Part shown: in pieces, positions 38,094 through 48,336 of the stretch
Layout of the letters: every line of letters starts with the position of its first letter
How positions within the stretch are numbered: position 1 is the stretch's first letter
NCBI RefSeq assembly: GCF_003201565.1
Contig: NZ_QJJP01000012.1
Coordinates: 1-64,000, forward strand
Source of the DNA: Nitrosomonas sp. Nm84
GTDB taxonomy: Bacteria; Pseudomonadota; Gammaproteobacteria; Burkholderiales; Nitrosomonadaceae
Direction: 5' to 3'
DNA length: 64,000 nucleotides
Translations under genes and position numbers: made by a program
The notes under the pieces: generated by a model
The model's database searches: none
Told to the model about the DNA's origin: nothing
What the model saw: the letters and a program-made list of their open reading frames with translations, nothing else

Positions 38094-38629
38094 GCTCCTC
38101 CGACCAGCGCATCGGCCACCGCTGCCAAATCCTCGAAAATCTGCGTGTTGGCGGGAATCTCATCCGCAGCGCGGGTTTTCTGTCCGTTGCCGGTCAGCAC
38201 CAGCATCGGTAGCGCGTTGACTGCGGCGGCAACCTGCAGATCCTTTAATGAGTCACCCACTACTGGAACATTTCTTAAATTAACACCATACCGCTGCATG
38301 ATTTCATCCAGCATACCGGTCGCGGGTTTACGGCACAGGCATTTATCCGCGTTAGTGTGCGGACAAAAAAATATGGCATCGATACGCCCACCGGCATGAT
38401 GAACCGCCTTATACATTTTGTCGTTGATCGCGTTGTAAGTCGCCATGTCGATTAACCCGCGGCCAATACCCGACTGATTGGTGGCGATGATCACGCGATA
38501 ACCGGCATGCGTCAGCTGGGCGATCGCATCCAGACTGCCGGGAATGGGAATCCATTCATCCGGTATTTTAATAAACGTATCACTGCTCTGATTAATCACA
38601 CCATTTTGGTCGAGAATGATCAGTTTCAT
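38090..38629 (-). CDS. gmhB: D-glycero-D-manno-heptose 1,7-bisphosphate 7-phosphatase
   Basis: HAD phosphatase of the ADP-heptose pathway for lipopolysaccharide core. The 179 residues include motif I as LDQNGVINQ (residues 6-14), the Zn-binding loop CPHTNADKCLCRKP (about 100-113) and motif IV VVGDSLKDL. Motif I normally reads DxD; here the second Asp, the general acid/base, is Asn (codon AAT). Everything else looks intact. It lies between glyS and plsC with close spacing. Confidence 0.85.
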   Translation of the reverse strand: MKLIILDQNGVINQSSDTFIKIPDEWIPIPGSLDAIAQLTHAGYRVIIATNQSGIGRGLIDMATYNAINDKMYKAVHHAGGRIDAIFFCPHTNADKCLCRKPATGMLDEIMQRYGVNLRNVPVVGDSLKDLQVAAAVNALPMLVLTGNGQKTRAADEIPANTQIFEDLAAVADALVGGA

Positions 38630-38630
38630 A

Positions 38631-40793
38631 TCAGTTTGCCAGCTTTGAAAGATCGGCTATCCGGTTCATGATCTGATGGAGCTGCGCCAATAAGACGAGG
38701 CGGTTATTGCGCAATTTTTCATCGTCAACGTTCACCATCACATGATCGAAAAAGGTATCGACCGGAGCTTTCAAGGCGGCGAGTATTTGCAGGGAAGTGG
38801 TGTAATCTCCGGCGTCAAAAGCCTCTTTAGTTTTGGAAGAAAGGCTGGTTAATGCCTGATGCAGCGCTTGTTCGGCGAGTTCCTGCAGCAAACTGGCATC
38901 CACCTCTTTATTGATGCCACCATTCGTTTTCTTAAGGATATTGCCAACCCGCTTGTTGGCAACCGCCAGACTGACCGCCTCGGGCAATACTGCAAAAGCG
39001 CGTACGGCGGCGAGGCGTTTGGGAATATCACTTAAATTTTGCGGATTCAAACTGAGAACAGCGTCGACTTCCTGTGCGGTGTAGCCTTGCTCACGTAAAT
39101 TTCCAGCGAGGCGTTCATGGATAAAAGTCAGCAACTGTTTGCCCGATTCTTTTGCAACAATCCATTGTTTTGAAACAATACTTGATAGCTGCAAGCTTGC
39201 CCATTGCTTAGGAATTTCCTTATCTTCTATAATTTCAATCACCTGTTGAATCAATTTATCCAACTCAAGGGGTAAGCTTTTCTCAATTAATATGCGGATA
39301 ACACCAAGTGCATGGCGACGTAATGCAAACGGATCTTTGTCACCGGTCGGAATTTGACCGATTCCAAACATGTTCACCAATGTTTCCAGTTTATCTGCCA
39401 ATGCAACACAGACACCAACTAGGTTGCGCGGCAATTCGTCGCCAGCAAAGCGCGGCTTGTAGTGATCTTCAATGGCAAACGCAATATCGTCGCCCAATCC
39501 TTCATGCTGCGCATAATAGCGTCCCATAATGCCTTGCAGTTCTGGGAATTCACCCACCATATCCGTGAGCAAATCCGCTTTCGCCAGCGTAGCGGCCTCA
39601 TAAGCCTGAGCAGCCAGTGCATCGCCATCCAATTGCTGTCCGATCATGCTTGCGATCGCTCGGACATAGTGCATGCGCAGCCCCTGCGTACCCAGTTTAT
39701 TGTGGTAAACCACCTTATCCAATGCCGGCAAGCGCGACGCCAGTGTTTTTTTACGATCCTGGTCAAAGAAAAACTTGGCATCGGCCAAACGTGAACGCAC
39801 CACGCGCTCGTTTCCGGCAATCACCAGACCTGGATCGGTGGGTCGGATATTGGAAACCAGCAGAAACTTGTTGGCCAGCTTTCCTTGCGCATCCAGCAGC
39901 GGCAAATATTTCTGATTGGCTTTCATGGTCAGAATCAAACATTCCTGCGGCACTTGCAGAAATTCCTCAGCAAATTTCCCTGCCAACACGTTGGGATGTT
40001 CAACCAATGCGGTGACTTCGTCCAACAAAGCGTCATCATCAACCGGGGTGAGATTTTCCTTCACAGCAGCGACAGCGAGCTGACGCTCAATTTCCACGCG
40101 GCGCTCGGCAAAACTGGCAATCACGGCACCTTCAGTCAGCAGTTGTTGTGCATAGCTATCCGCATTGTGCAACACGATGGGATTTACTTTGGCTTCAAAA
40201 CGATGTCCCTGCGTTTCGCGCCCGGCTTGCAAACCGAGGATATTCACCGGAACAATTTCGGCACCATGTAATGCGATCAATGCATGCACCGGACGTACAA
40301 AATTGACGCTGCTCCAGCCGTCTGCCAGCTGGTACGTCATGACTTTGGGAATCGGCAATTGACCGATCGCTTCCTGCAAGGCTTTTTGCAGACCGTCAGT
40401 TAGCAGCATGCCCTTGGCGACAACATCCAAAAACAAGGTTTCGGTCTTGCCGTCCATCACGCGCTTGAGGTGCGGCACCACTGAGGCATCCGCCCCAAGG
40501 CTCGCCAGTTTTTTCAATAACGGCGGTGTTGCCTGGCCTTGCGCATCCAATCCGACCGCGACCGGCATCAATTTCTGCGTGACCGCTTTATCGGCGGCTT
40601 GCGCTGATACGCCGGTAATATGTACCGCCAGACGTCGCGGCGAGGCATACGCGGTAACCTGCGCACCCGCCGCCAAAAGATCTTGCGCTTTCAAGCCGGC
40701 AACCAATAATTCCGCAAAGCTGTTGCCAAGCTGCTTCAGCGACTTAGGCGGCAGTTCCTCGACCAACAATTCAACGAGTAGATTTTTGGTCAT
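38631..40793 (-). CDS. glyS: Glycyl-tRNA synthetase beta subunit
   Basis: Beta chain of the heterotetrameric bacterial GlyRS, needed for tRNA-Gly recognition. 720 residues from [20 protein letters not shown], which is the family N-terminus; the ATG at 40793 overlaps the glyQ stop in ATGA, so the longer open frame inside glyQ is rejected. A C-terminal DALR-like anticodon-binding region is present. Ends one base before gmhB. Confidence 0.96.
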   Translation of the reverse strand: MTKNLLVELLVEELPPKSLKQLGNSFAELLVAGLKAQDLLAAGAQVTAYASPRRLAVHITGVSAQAADKAVTQKLMPVAVGLDAQGQATPPLLKKLASLGADASVVPHLKRVMDGKTETLFLDVVAKGMLLTDGLQKALQEAIGQLPIPKVMTYQLADGWSSVNFVRPVHALIALHGAEIVPVNILGLQAGRETQGHRFEAKVNPIVLHNADSYAQQLLTEGAVIASFAERRVEIERQLAVAAVKENLTPVDDDALLDEVTALVEHPNVLAGKFAEEFLQVPQECLILTMKANQKYLPLLDAQGKLANKFLLVSNIRPTDPGLVIAGNERVVRSRLADAKFFFDQDRKKTLASRLPALDKVVYHNKLGTQGLRMHYVRAIASMIGQQLDGDALAAQAYEAATLAKADLLTDMVGEFPELQGIMGRYYAQHEGLGDDIAFAIEDHYKPRFAGDELPRNLVGVCVALADKLETLVNMFGIGQIPTGDKDPFALRRHALGVIRILIEKSLPLELDKLIQQVIEIIEDKEIPKQWASLQLSSIVSKQWIVAKESGKQLLTFIHERLAGNLREQGYTAQEVDAVLSLNPQNLSDIPKRLAAVRAFAVLPEAVSLAVANKRVGNILKKTNGGINKEVDASLLQELAEQALHQALTSLSSKTKEAFDAGDYTTSLQILAALKAPVDTFFDHVMVNVDDEKLRNNRLVLLAQLHQIMNRIADLSKLAN

Positions 40794-41710
40794 GATGCAG
40801 ATTCCACGATATCCGGCATTTGCGCAACCCATTCAGGAGGTGCCATGGGAAAATTCAGCTTTTTACGGCTGTCGTAATACGCTTTGGCGACCTGCCGCGA
40901 CAGATTTCGGATACGTCCGATATAGGCAGCACGTTCGGTGACTGAAATAGCGCCGCGCGCATCCAGCAGATTAAACGTATGCGCCGCTTTCAGCACTTGC
41001 TCGTAGGCTGGCAACGCTAATTGCTGCGCGATTAAATGATTCGCCTGCGCCTCGTGCTTACCGAAGGCCAGAAACAGAAATTCGGTGTCGCTTTGTTCAA
41101 AGTTATATTTCGATTGCTCCACCTCGTTTTGATGGTACACATCGTGGTAACTCAATCCTTTGGTCCAAACCAGATCAAATACACTTTCCACGCCTTGCAG
41201 ATACATCGCCAAGCGTTCCAGTCCATACGTAATTTCTCCCGTGATCGGTTTGCAATCAATGCCGCCGACTTGTTGGAAATAAGTAAATTGCGTGACTTCC
41301 ATGCCATTGAGCCAAGTTTCCCAACCTAAGCCCCAAGCACCCAACGTGGGATTCTCCCAATCGTCCTCAACCAGGCGCACATCATTTTGCGTCAAATCAA
41401 ATCCCAACTCGCGCAATGATTCAAAATACAAATCCAGAATATTTTTCGGGGCCGGTTTGAGCACTACCTGGAACTGATAATAATGCTGCAAGCGATTGGG
41501 ATTGTCGCCATAACGACCGTCTTTAGGCCGGCGCGATGGTTGCACGTACGCCGCTTTCCACGGCTCGGGGCCGATAGCGCGCAAAAAAGTGGCGGTATGA
41601 CTCGTTCCCGCGCCCACTTCCATATCGTAAGGCTGCAAAATTGCACAGCCCTGCTTGGCCCAATACTGTTGCAGTTTAAGAATAATTTCTTGGAAAGTCA
41701 GTGTCGGCAT
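40790..41710 (-). CDS. glyQ: Glycyl-tRNA synthetase alpha subunit
   Basis: Catalytic class II subunit of GlyRS. The 306 residues open [20 protein letters not shown], contain [20 protein letters not shown] (about 55-74), and have the central THFYYFQQVGG-type active-site segment as [11 protein letters not shown]. Four-base coupling with glyS. Confidence 0.97.
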   Translation of the reverse strand: MPTLTFQEIILKLQQYWAKQGCAILQPYDMEVGAGTSHTATFLRAIGPEPWKAAYVQPSRRPKDGRYGDNPNRLQHYYQFQVVLKPAPKNILDLYFESLRELGFDLTQNDVRLVEDDWENPTLGAWGLGWETWLNGMEVTQFTYFQQVGGIDCKPITGEITYGLERLAMYLQGVESVFDLVWTKGLSYHDVYHQNEVEQSKYNFEQSDTEFLFLAFGKHEAQANHLIAQQLALPAYEQVLKAAHTFNLLDARGAISVTERAAYIGRIRNLSRQVAKAYYDSRKKLNFPMAPPEWVAQMPDIVESAS

Positions 41711-41745
41711 GAAGAATCTGGATTAAACCACCATTAAAATGAACA

Positions 41746-43263
41746 TTAACTGGATTTTACAGGGTTTTTTGTACGGCGCGAAAGCGCGGACATCAATCCG
41801 ATACACACCAGCAAGCCGGCCAGTCCAAGCACCGGGTAATTGCCGGCACGCACATACGGTGTGGCGCCGCTGAAACCTTGCGCTAGTCCGCGCAGCGCTG
41901 CAGTAGTGAAAATTTCGATGGTTTGCAATACTCTGCCGCGCTCGTCGATAATCGCCGTCACACCGGTGTTGGTGGCGCGCAACATATAGCGTCCGGTTTC
42001 CAATGCGCGCATTTGCGAAATCTGCAGATGCTGCTGCGGCCCGATCGAGCGCCCGAACCAGGCATCATTGCTGACATTGACCAACATGGTTGCCTGTGGC
42101 AATTGATAAATAATCTCTTCGCCAAATACATCTTCGTAACAGATATTGATGGCAACCCGTTGTCCCGCTAGATCCATCGGCTGCTGATCCAAACTGCCGC
42201 GTGAAAAATCGGATAACGGAATTTGCAGCACCTGAATCACCCAGCCAAAGATGGGTTTCAACGGGATAAATTCACCAAAAGGCACCAGGTGGTGTTTGCG
42301 ATAGCGCTGTTCCGGCGCGGAACCATAACTGAACATGGTGTTGTAATAGTCGTCACTGCCATCAACGGTGCGCTCAGCCAGACCAATCAGAACATCACCA
42401 TCATTGTTTCTGGCATGTGCGGCAAGATGAGACAAATAGGATTGTGGCATGACGTCGCTGAAAAGCGGAATGGAAATTTCCGGTGTCACAATGAGTCGAC
42501 TATCGCTTTCCAAAATCAACTTGGCATAAGTTTCCATGGAATTCTCGAGATGATCTTCACGCCATTTCATATCCTGTGCGATATTGCCTTGCAGCAGACT
42601 CACCGTGATCGGCTCTCCCTCAGGTTTTACCCACTCGATCGCTTGTAAACCAAAACCACCGAGCCAAATCAAAACGAATGGCAATCCATAACGCCATTTC
42701 CTGAAACCTGTTTCCGTCCAAAGAAAAAGCAACGCCGCGCTGAGTATCAACACCATCGAAATACCATACACACCGATGATGGGTGCAAAACCTGCCAACG
42801 GACTGAATGGCGCCTGTGAATAGCCGAGCGCCAGCCATGGAAAGCCGGTAAATAGATAACCGCGTAGCCATTCAAACAGCATCCATAGCGCAGCGGCGAC
42901 CGCTGCCCAGATGAGCGGTGATGTGAGCCGCAGCTTGGCTAATATCCAAACACTCAAAGCCGGGAATAGCGATAGATAAGCGCATAGTACGATCAGCGCA
43001 ATCACCGCGATGGGCATCGGCATGGCACCAAAATCATGCAGGCTGACATAGATCCAGGTTACTCCCGCACAAAATAATCCCATGCCAAAACAAAACCCAA
43101 GCAAGGCTGCGCGCATAGGGGAGCGGCTTCTATGGCAAAATCCCAACAGCACGGCCAGCGTGATGATCGGTACCGGAAACAGATAAAATGGCGCAAAACC
43201 GAGCACGGTCAGCATGCCCAGTAAAAAAACAATGATCAGATGAATGCTATACAGATTTTTCAA
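41746..43263 (-). CDS. lnt: Apolipoprotein N-acyltransferase
   Basis: Adds the third acyl chain to lipoproteins in the inner membrane. The 505 residues have about eight TM segments. The periplasmic nitrilase-like domain carries the Glu-Lys-Cys triad: Glu in VTPEISIPLF, Lys in YRKHHLVPFGEF, Cys in INICYEDVFGE. It lies upstream of glyQS (35-base gap). Substrates nearby include the TPR lipoprotein, LolB and Pal. Confidence 0.95.
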   Translation of the reverse strand: MKNLYSIHLIIVFLLGMLTVLGFAPFYLFPVPIITLAVLLGFCHRSRSPMRAALLGFCFGMGLFCAGVTWIYVSLHDFGAMPMPIAVIALIVLCAYLSLFPALSVWILAKLRLTSPLIWAAVAAALWMLFEWLRGYLFTGFPWLALGYSQAPFSPLAGFAPIIGVYGISMVLILSAALLFLWTETGFRKWRYGLPFVLIWLGGFGLQAIEWVKPEGEPITVSLLQGNIAQDMKWREDHLENSMETYAKLILESDSRLIVTPEISIPLFSDVMPQSYLSHLAAHARNNDGDVLIGLAERTVDGSDDYYNTMFSYGSAPEQRYRKHHLVPFGEFIPLKPIFGWVIQVLQIPLSDFSRGSLDQQPMDLAGQRVAINICYEDVFGEEIIYQLPQATMLVNVSNDAWFGRSIGPQQHLQISQMRALETGRYMLRATNTGVTAIIDERGRVLQTIEIFTTAALRGLAQGFSGATPYVRAGNYPVLGLAGLLVCIGLMSALSRRTKNPVKSS

Positions 43264-43660
43264 GCGAACCCGCGAGATGACTTAATGGATAAAAAGAGTG
43301 AACAAGGTACAAAGCAGTCGATAGAATAAGTGCAACGTGCAGTATGAGTTATGTGAACTTTCATGATCTGATGCTATTCTCATCCTTTCTTATCATAAAT
43401 TAATTAATGACTGCTTTGCGCGCAATTCTAACATTGCTTAGCGTGGTGACATAAAATACTACAAGCGCTAAATAATTATTTATTCACTTTATTGTCGGTA
43501 TAAAAGTAGAATATGCGCATTGATGATGATAAAAATCTACCTACGGGTGCAAAGATCAAGCGGTGAAAAATGATATTAAGTAATTTAATTTCATAGTTCT
43601 TTCAAGTATCGCGGAATAGTTGTATCTTTTATCTTATATTTGGAACCAATTGGATTTTTC
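43264..43660. other. Divergent spacer between lnt and the TPR lipoprotein gene
   Basis: About 397 bases, AT-rich from 43350 onward. It must hold the two divergent promoters, but I see no clear -35/-10 pair, no hairpin and no ORF worth reporting. Confidence 0.5.
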
Positions 43661-45403
43661 ATGAAATTTAGAATTCTATGCGTGTTACTGCTGCTTGGAT
43701 TGACTGCCTGCGCGCAGATTCCAAACAAAGAAGGAGTAGAGGAAACAGGAGAATCCACTGAGCAGGAACAAGAAGAAATCAATCCGCTCAATTTACCCAA
43801 GCAGGAATTAACCGCACCTATTTTATTTGATTTTTTGGTAGGCGAAACCGCCTTACAGCGCGGCAATCTGGATATTGCCGTTAATCGCTATATCAAGCTG
43901 GCCAAGATTACGCGCGATCCTCGGATCGCAAAACGTGCCAGTGAAATTGCTTTGCACGCAGGGAATCCATATGCAGCAGAACAAGCGATCACCATGTGGG
44001 TCGCACTTGAGCCCGATTCGGTGGATGCACGCCAAACCATTGCAGCGTTATTGGTCAATCTGGGCAAACTGGATGCAGCACGGCCGCATCTGGAAAAATT
44101 ACTGGCTTCAGAAAAAGACGGCGTAGGCAATGCATTCATGCAACTTAATCAGCTGTTGTCACGCAACCCCAATAAAGCGGCCACATTACAATTAGTACAG
44201 CAACTCGCCCAGCCCTATAAAGATTTACCGGAAATCCATTTTTCAATTTCCCAGGCAGCGTGGTTTGCCAACCAGCATCAGCTAGCGCTGAAAGAAATGC
44301 AACGAGCACTGGCGTTACGTCCCGATTGGGAAATCGCCGCGATTCACAATGGAAGAATATTACAGCGTACATCCAATAGTGACGCGAGCGAGTTTTATCA
44401 TGATTACTTAAAAAAATATCCCGCAGCCAACGAGGCCAGGATTGCTTATACCCGGGTATTAATTAACGACGGTCGTACTGATTTAGCTCGGGAACAGTTG
44501 CAATTCTTGCTAGCCAAGAACCCGGAAGATCCTGAAATCATGCTGGCCATTGGATTGCTCGCTACCGAAATGGGCGATTTTGATATCACGGAAACAAGCT
44601 TTAAGAAAGCGCTGAGCCTGGGATATAAAGATCCAAACGCTATCCATTTTCATCTAGGACAGGTCTACGAGGAAACAAAGCGCCCCGATGCTGCGATGGA
44701 GTCGTATCAAATGGTAAAAAACGGTCCACGCTATTTACCGGCACAAATACGTTACGCAGATTTATTGGCTTCGAAAGGCTATGTGAACGAAGCACGCGAA
44801 CATTTGCAGAAACTTCCAGCCACCAACGATCAGCAAGCAGCACATTTGATACTGGCAGAAGCGCAAATTTTGCGAAGAACCAGAGCGCATCGGGAGGTAT
44901 TTAACTTATTGAGTGATGGGTTAAAGAAACTGCCTGATTATCCTGAGTTGCTTTATGATCGGGCTTTAGCAGCGGACAAACTGGGCAAGTTTGCTGTTCT
45001 CGAACAAGATCTGCGTAAACTGATAAAACTCAAACCGGACAATGCCCATGCTTACAATGCATTGGGTTATAGTCTCGCTGAGCGTGGCAATCAATTACCG
45101 GAAGCTTTGAAATTAATTCGCAAAGCGGTCGAATTGTCTCCGGAAGATCCCTATATTATGGATAGCTTGGGTTGGGTATATTATCGCATGGGTAATTTTA
45201 CTGAGGGATTGAATTACTTGAATCTGGCTTTCGCTGCTCGCCCTGATCCAGAAATTGCAGCGCATCTGGGAGAAGTACTGTGGATGCAGGGCGCCAAAGA
45301 AGATGCTAAAAATATCTGGCGTTTTGCCTTAGAGAAAGACCCGGATAACGAAGTATTGATTGAAACCTTGCAGCGTTTTATTAAAAAGAAAGTGGTGGAT
45401 TAA
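43661..45403 (+). CDS. TPR-repeat lipoprotein
   Basis: An envelope lipoprotein of 580 residues: signal peptide with lipobox LTAC (Cys at residue 17, start ATG 43661), then a chain of tetratricopeptide repeats throughout (for example AYNALGYSLAERGNQLPEAL and DPYIMDSLGWVYYRMGNFTE near the C-terminus). Betaproteobacteria usually carry this gene directly before lolB and ispE; here minCDE sits between. It is presumably a scaffold at the outer membrane; the partner is unknown. Confidence 0.88.
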   Translation: MKFRILCVLLLLGLTACAQIPNKEGVEETGESTEQEQEEINPLNLPKQELTAPILFDFLVGETALQRGNLDIAVNRYIKLAKITRDPRIAKRASEIALHAGNPYAAEQAITMWVALEPDSVDARQTIAALLVNLGKLDAARPHLEKLLASEKDGVGNAFMQLNQLLSRNPNKAATLQLVQQLAQPYKDLPEIHFSISQAAWFANQHQLALKEMQRALALRPDWEIAAIHNGRILQRTSNSDASEFYHDYLKKYPAANEARIAYTRVLINDGRTDLAREQLQFLLAKNPEDPEIMLAIGLLATEMGDFDITETSFKKALSLGYKDPNAIHFHLGQVYEETKRPDAAMESYQMVKNGPRYLPAQIRYADLLASKGYVNEAREHLQKLPATNDQQAAHLILAEAQILRRTRAHREVFNLLSDGLKKLPDYPELLYDRALAADKLGKFAVLEQDLRKLIKLKPDNAHAYNALGYSLAERGNQLPEALKLIRKAVELSPEDPYIMDSLGWVYYRMGNFTEGLNYLNLAFAARPDPEIAAHLGEVLWMQGAKEDAKNIWRFALEKDPDNEVLIETLQRFIKKKVVD

Positions 45404-45548
45404 CGGTTTGAGATGAAGCCGAGCAAAATAACACCATGAGAACAATCATAGTTAACAAGTCAAGCTATAATAAGCACGACAGTATAATTGACCAGCACTA
45501 TCAATATCATCAATCAACTTTCTATGGTTATCGATAGAATCCTCAGAC

Positions 45549-46316
45549 ATGCTTAACACTTCACCCGTACTTGAATTTAAAAGCAGTACCTTCTTTGCAC
45601 CTATTTTGATTCTTTTCAACAATGACATGGCCGCAATTGAAGAAGCACTGCAGGATAAAATAAGCCTGGCACCGGAGTTTTTTAAAGATTCTCCACTGAT
45701 TGTCGATTTGCGTGAACTCAACAAACAGAGCCAGGATCTGGATTTTACTCAGATAGTGCAGATATTGCGTAGAGTTGGCTTTTTCCCGATAGGTATTCGC
45801 GGCGGTAACGAGCAGCAAAATAAACAGGCGCGAGCATTATCCATTCCGCTTGACACCGTACGCGAGCAAAACAGTTCTATCAATATTGGCGAAACACAAA
45901 AACAGGAAACCACGCCACAACCTTCCGTGCAACCGGAAGTGCCCATTGCCCAGGAATCTACAAATCCTATTCCTGCTCCGCCCGCTCCTGCAGCAGCAAC
46001 ACTCGTTACGCAACCGATCCGATCAGGACAACGCATTTATGCATCCGGCGACTTGATCATTCTATCTCAGGTCAGCGCAGGTGCTGAAATAATGGCTGAA
46101 GGCAACATACATGTCTATAATACGCTGAGAGGCCGCGCGTTGGCAGGCGTGCATGGCAACACAGCCGCCCGAATATTTTGCTTTGATTTGCAGGCTGAAC
46201 TTATTTCCATCGCCGGGGATTATAAAACCAGCGAGGATTTAAACAAGCAAACCTACGCAAATCCGGTACAAATATATTTGCAGAACCATGCATTGATCAT
46301 TAAAGAGATTGCTTAA
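45549..46316 (+). CDS. minC: Septum site-determining protein MinC
   Basis: FtsZ assembly inhibitor delivered to the poles by MinD. The 255 residues have the N-terminal domain (VLEFKSSTFFAPILILFNND onward), a Pro/Gln-rich linker (about 115-155), and the C-terminal beta-helix domain with SGQRIYASGDLIILSQVSAG and GNIHVYNTLRGRALAG. First of the minCDE operon. Confidence 0.95.
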   Translation: MLNTSPVLEFKSSTFFAPILILFNNDMAAIEEALQDKISLAPEFFKDSPLIVDLRELNKQSQDLDFTQIVQILRRVGFFPIGIRGGNEQQNKQARALSIPLDTVREQNSSINIGETQKQETTPQPSVQPEVPIAQESTNPIPAPPAPAAATLVTQPIRSGQRIYASGDLIILSQVSAGAEIMAEGNIHVYNTLRGRALAGVHGNTAARIFCFDLQAELISIAGDYKTSEDLNKQTYANPVQIYLQNHALIIKEIA

Positions 46317-46342
46317 GACCAAATACGGCAAAGGAGGCTCAA

Positions 46343-47155
46343 TTGGCAAGAATAATCGTCGTGACATCAGGCAAAGGCGGTGTTGGTAAAACCACAACAA
46401 GCGCAGCAATCGCCATGGGGTTGGCAAAAGCTGGCCACAAGACTGCTGTGATTGATTTTGATGTGGGACTACGCAATCTGGATTTAATCTTGGGTTGCGA
46501 GCGCCGAGTTGTCTATGATTTCATCAATGTCATCAACGGGGAAGCCAGTCTCAATCAGGCACTCATTCGTGATAAGAATTGCAATTTGCTATACATTCTT
46601 CCAGCCTCCCAGACGCGCGATAAAGATGCACTGACACAAGAAGGGGTCGGTAAAGTCTTGGATGAATTATCCAAGGAATTTCAATATATTGTTTGCGATT
46701 CTCCTGCCGGTATTGAGAAAGGCGCCAATTTGGCACTGTATTTTGCTGATGACGCCTTTGTCGTCACCAATCCAGAAATTTCTTCGGTACGAGACTCGGA
46801 TCGCATGCTGGGTATTTTATCCAGCAAATCACGTCGAGCGGAGAGAAATGAGGAGCCGATCAAGGAATATTTGTTACTCACCCGATATGATGCTGATCGA
46901 GTCAAGTTGGGTGAAATGCTGAGTCTCGAGGATGTTCAAGAAATCCTATCCTTGCATTTGTTAGGTATCATCCCTGAATCAAAATCAGTTTTGTCTGCAT
47001 CTAATGCCGGCATACCCGTCATTCTCGATGAAAAAAGTGAAGCAGGCCAAGCCTATGCTGATGTCGTCGCGCGATATTTAGGAGAGGAGCGGCCACATCG
47101 ATTCATTGACGGCAAACAAGGGTTCTTCAGGCGGCTTTTCGGGGGAAGAAAATGA
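46343..47155 (+). CDS. minD: Septum site-determining ATPase MinD
   Basis: Membrane-cycling ATPase that recruits MinC and responds to MinE. The 270 residues carry the deviant Walker [11 protein letters not shown] (residues 10-19), and a C-terminal amphipathic membrane helix ([11 protein letters not shown]). The start is TTG at 46343, preceded by a strong AAGGAGG at the right distance. Confidence 0.97.
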   Translation: MARIIVVTSGKGGVGKTTTSAAIAMGLAKAGHKTAVIDFDVGLRNLDLILGCERRVVYDFINVINGEASLNQALIRDKNCNLLYILPASQTRDKDALTQEGVGKVLDELSKEFQYIVCDSPAGIEKGANLALYFADDAFVVTNPEISSVRDSDRMLGILSSKSRRAERNEEPIKEYLLLTRYDADRVKLGEMLSLEDVQEILSLHLLGIIPESKSVLSASNAGIPVILDEKSEAGQAYADVVARYLGEERPHRFIDGKQGFFRRLFGGRK

Positions 47156-47430
47156 GCTTACTGGATTATTTTAGATCATCCAAACCTAAAACTGCATCGG
47201 TTGCTAAAGAACGATTACAAATTCTTGTTGCACATGAGCGTAGTTATCGCAATCAACCTTCCTATTTGCCGCAATTGCAAAAAGAATTGCTGGAAGTTAT
47301 CCGAAAGTACGTCAACGTGGATCAGGATGCAATATCAGTTAATTTTGAGCAAGATGAGAATCAGGAGACATTAGAGCTGAACATTGTGCTGCCTGATTAT
47401 CAGCATTCCGATAAGGGACTCAATAATTAG
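47152..47430 (+). CDS. minE: Cell division topological specificity factor MinE
   Basis: Stimulates MinD ATPase and drives Min oscillation. 92 residues, beginning with the membrane-binding [10 protein letters not shown], then the MinD-binding helix ([15 protein letters not shown]) and the dimerisation domain. Four-base overlap with minD. Confidence 0.96.
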   Translation: MSLLDYFRSSKPKTASVAKERLQILVAHERSYRNQPSYLPQLQKELLEVIRKYVNVDQDAISVNFEQDENQETLELNIVLPDYQHSDKGLNN

Positions 47431-47450
47431 CCTGTGCATATACCTTCACT

Positions 47451-47583
47451 AGCAGGCCGTTGAGAAACGTTTCGAATCAGCCAGCACAAGGAGAAACAAG
47501 TTTGCTATGCGCGACACATGAACATGTTGAGCTTGTTTTAACGCCATAGCGGCGATGTGCAGATCGTTTTTCAATGGCCTGCT
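47451..47583. mobile_element. Miniature inverted-repeat (MITE-like) element
   Basis: The 19-base ends AGCAGGCCGTTGAGAAACG (47451-47469) and CGTTTTTCAATGGCCTGCT (47565-47583) are inverted repeats with two mismatches, 95 bases apart. The inside has no coding frame. Such small elements are moved in trans by full-length insertion sequences with matching ends. It sits between minE and lolB, possibly providing part of the lolB leader. No target duplication could be made out with confidence. Confidence 0.5.
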
Positions 47584-47632
47584 GGAAATCGCCGGCTATT
47601 TCTGGATCAATTCGGAGAGTTCTAATAGAACA

Positions 47633-48298
47633 GTGAAAAGCCTTAAATTATTATCGCCCTGGCGGTTTAGCGCCAATCAGCAGATTATCTATGCGGGAAT
47701 CCTGATATGTAGTGCTTTTCCATGGATTTCCGGTTGTGTTACCCTGACTGATCAAACAACGGCTGACACCACTGTCAAAACCATCCTCATTGAGCCTGCT
47801 ACCGGTGCTCAAGCTGCTCCAGCCACTGATTTTAATCTGCTCGGCAGAATATCCATTCAAAGCCCGAACCAAAGTTCCTCCGGCAGCTTTCGCTGGCAAC
47901 ATTTAGCAAGCAGCGATGAAATCTTGTTGTTTACACCGCTCGGTCAGGCAGTGGCGGAAATAACCAAAGATCAAGAGGGTGTACGTTTAATCACATCGAA
48001 GCTGGAAGCTTTCTATGCCAATGATGTAGAAAGCTTAACAGAAGAAATCTTAGGGTGGCGGTTACCACTCGAAGGCTTGCAATATTGGATACAAGGCATG
48101 CACTCACCTGTTACCGCCGCGGAAAAAGATTTGGATAACAAAGATCAGGTGGTAGCTATCCGGCAAGATGGTTGGAAAATTTATTATAGTAATTACACGC
48201 CTGCACAGCTAAATCATCCCCTTCTTCCCAGAGTTTTATACCTAACGTATGAAAATCTGAAGATCAAATTGGTCATTGATAATTGGAAAGTTGAATAA
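47633..48298 (+). CDS. lolB: Outer-membrane lipoprotein LolB
   Basis: Receives lipoproteins from LolA and inserts them into the outer membrane. From the GTG at 47633 the product has 221 residues, with a signal segment and lipobox WISGC (Cys near 35). The soluble domain follows: FNLLGRISIQ, then SGSFRWQHL, then WRLPLEGLQYWIQG. The open frame extends to an ATG at 47555, but that lies inside the inverted-repeat element, so the later start is preferred. Followed by ispE. Confidence 0.85.
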   Translation: MKSLKLLSPWRFSANQQIIYAGILICSAFPWISGCVTLTDQTTADTTVKTILIEPATGAQAAPATDFNLLGRISIQSPNQSSSGSFRWQHLASSDEILLFTPLGQAVAEITKDQEGVRLITSKLEAFYANDVESLTEEILGWRLPLEGLQYWIQGMHSPVTAAEKDLDNKDQVVAIRQDGWKIYYSNYTPAQLNHPLLPRVLYLTYENLKIKLVIDNWKVE

Positions 48299-48336
48299 AT
48301 TATTCTTTCACTAAAAACAAAAATTACTACTTATCC

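Noticed and set aside
43540-43600. Possible c-di-GMP riboswitch (GTGCAAAG, CGGTG wording) before the TPR gene
   Set aside because: The conserved core bases and pairing stems of GEMM-I could not be traced.
47555-47632. Longer lolB starting at ATG 47555
   Set aside because: That ATG lies within the inverted-repeat element; the GTG at 47633 gives a proper lipoprotein signal length.
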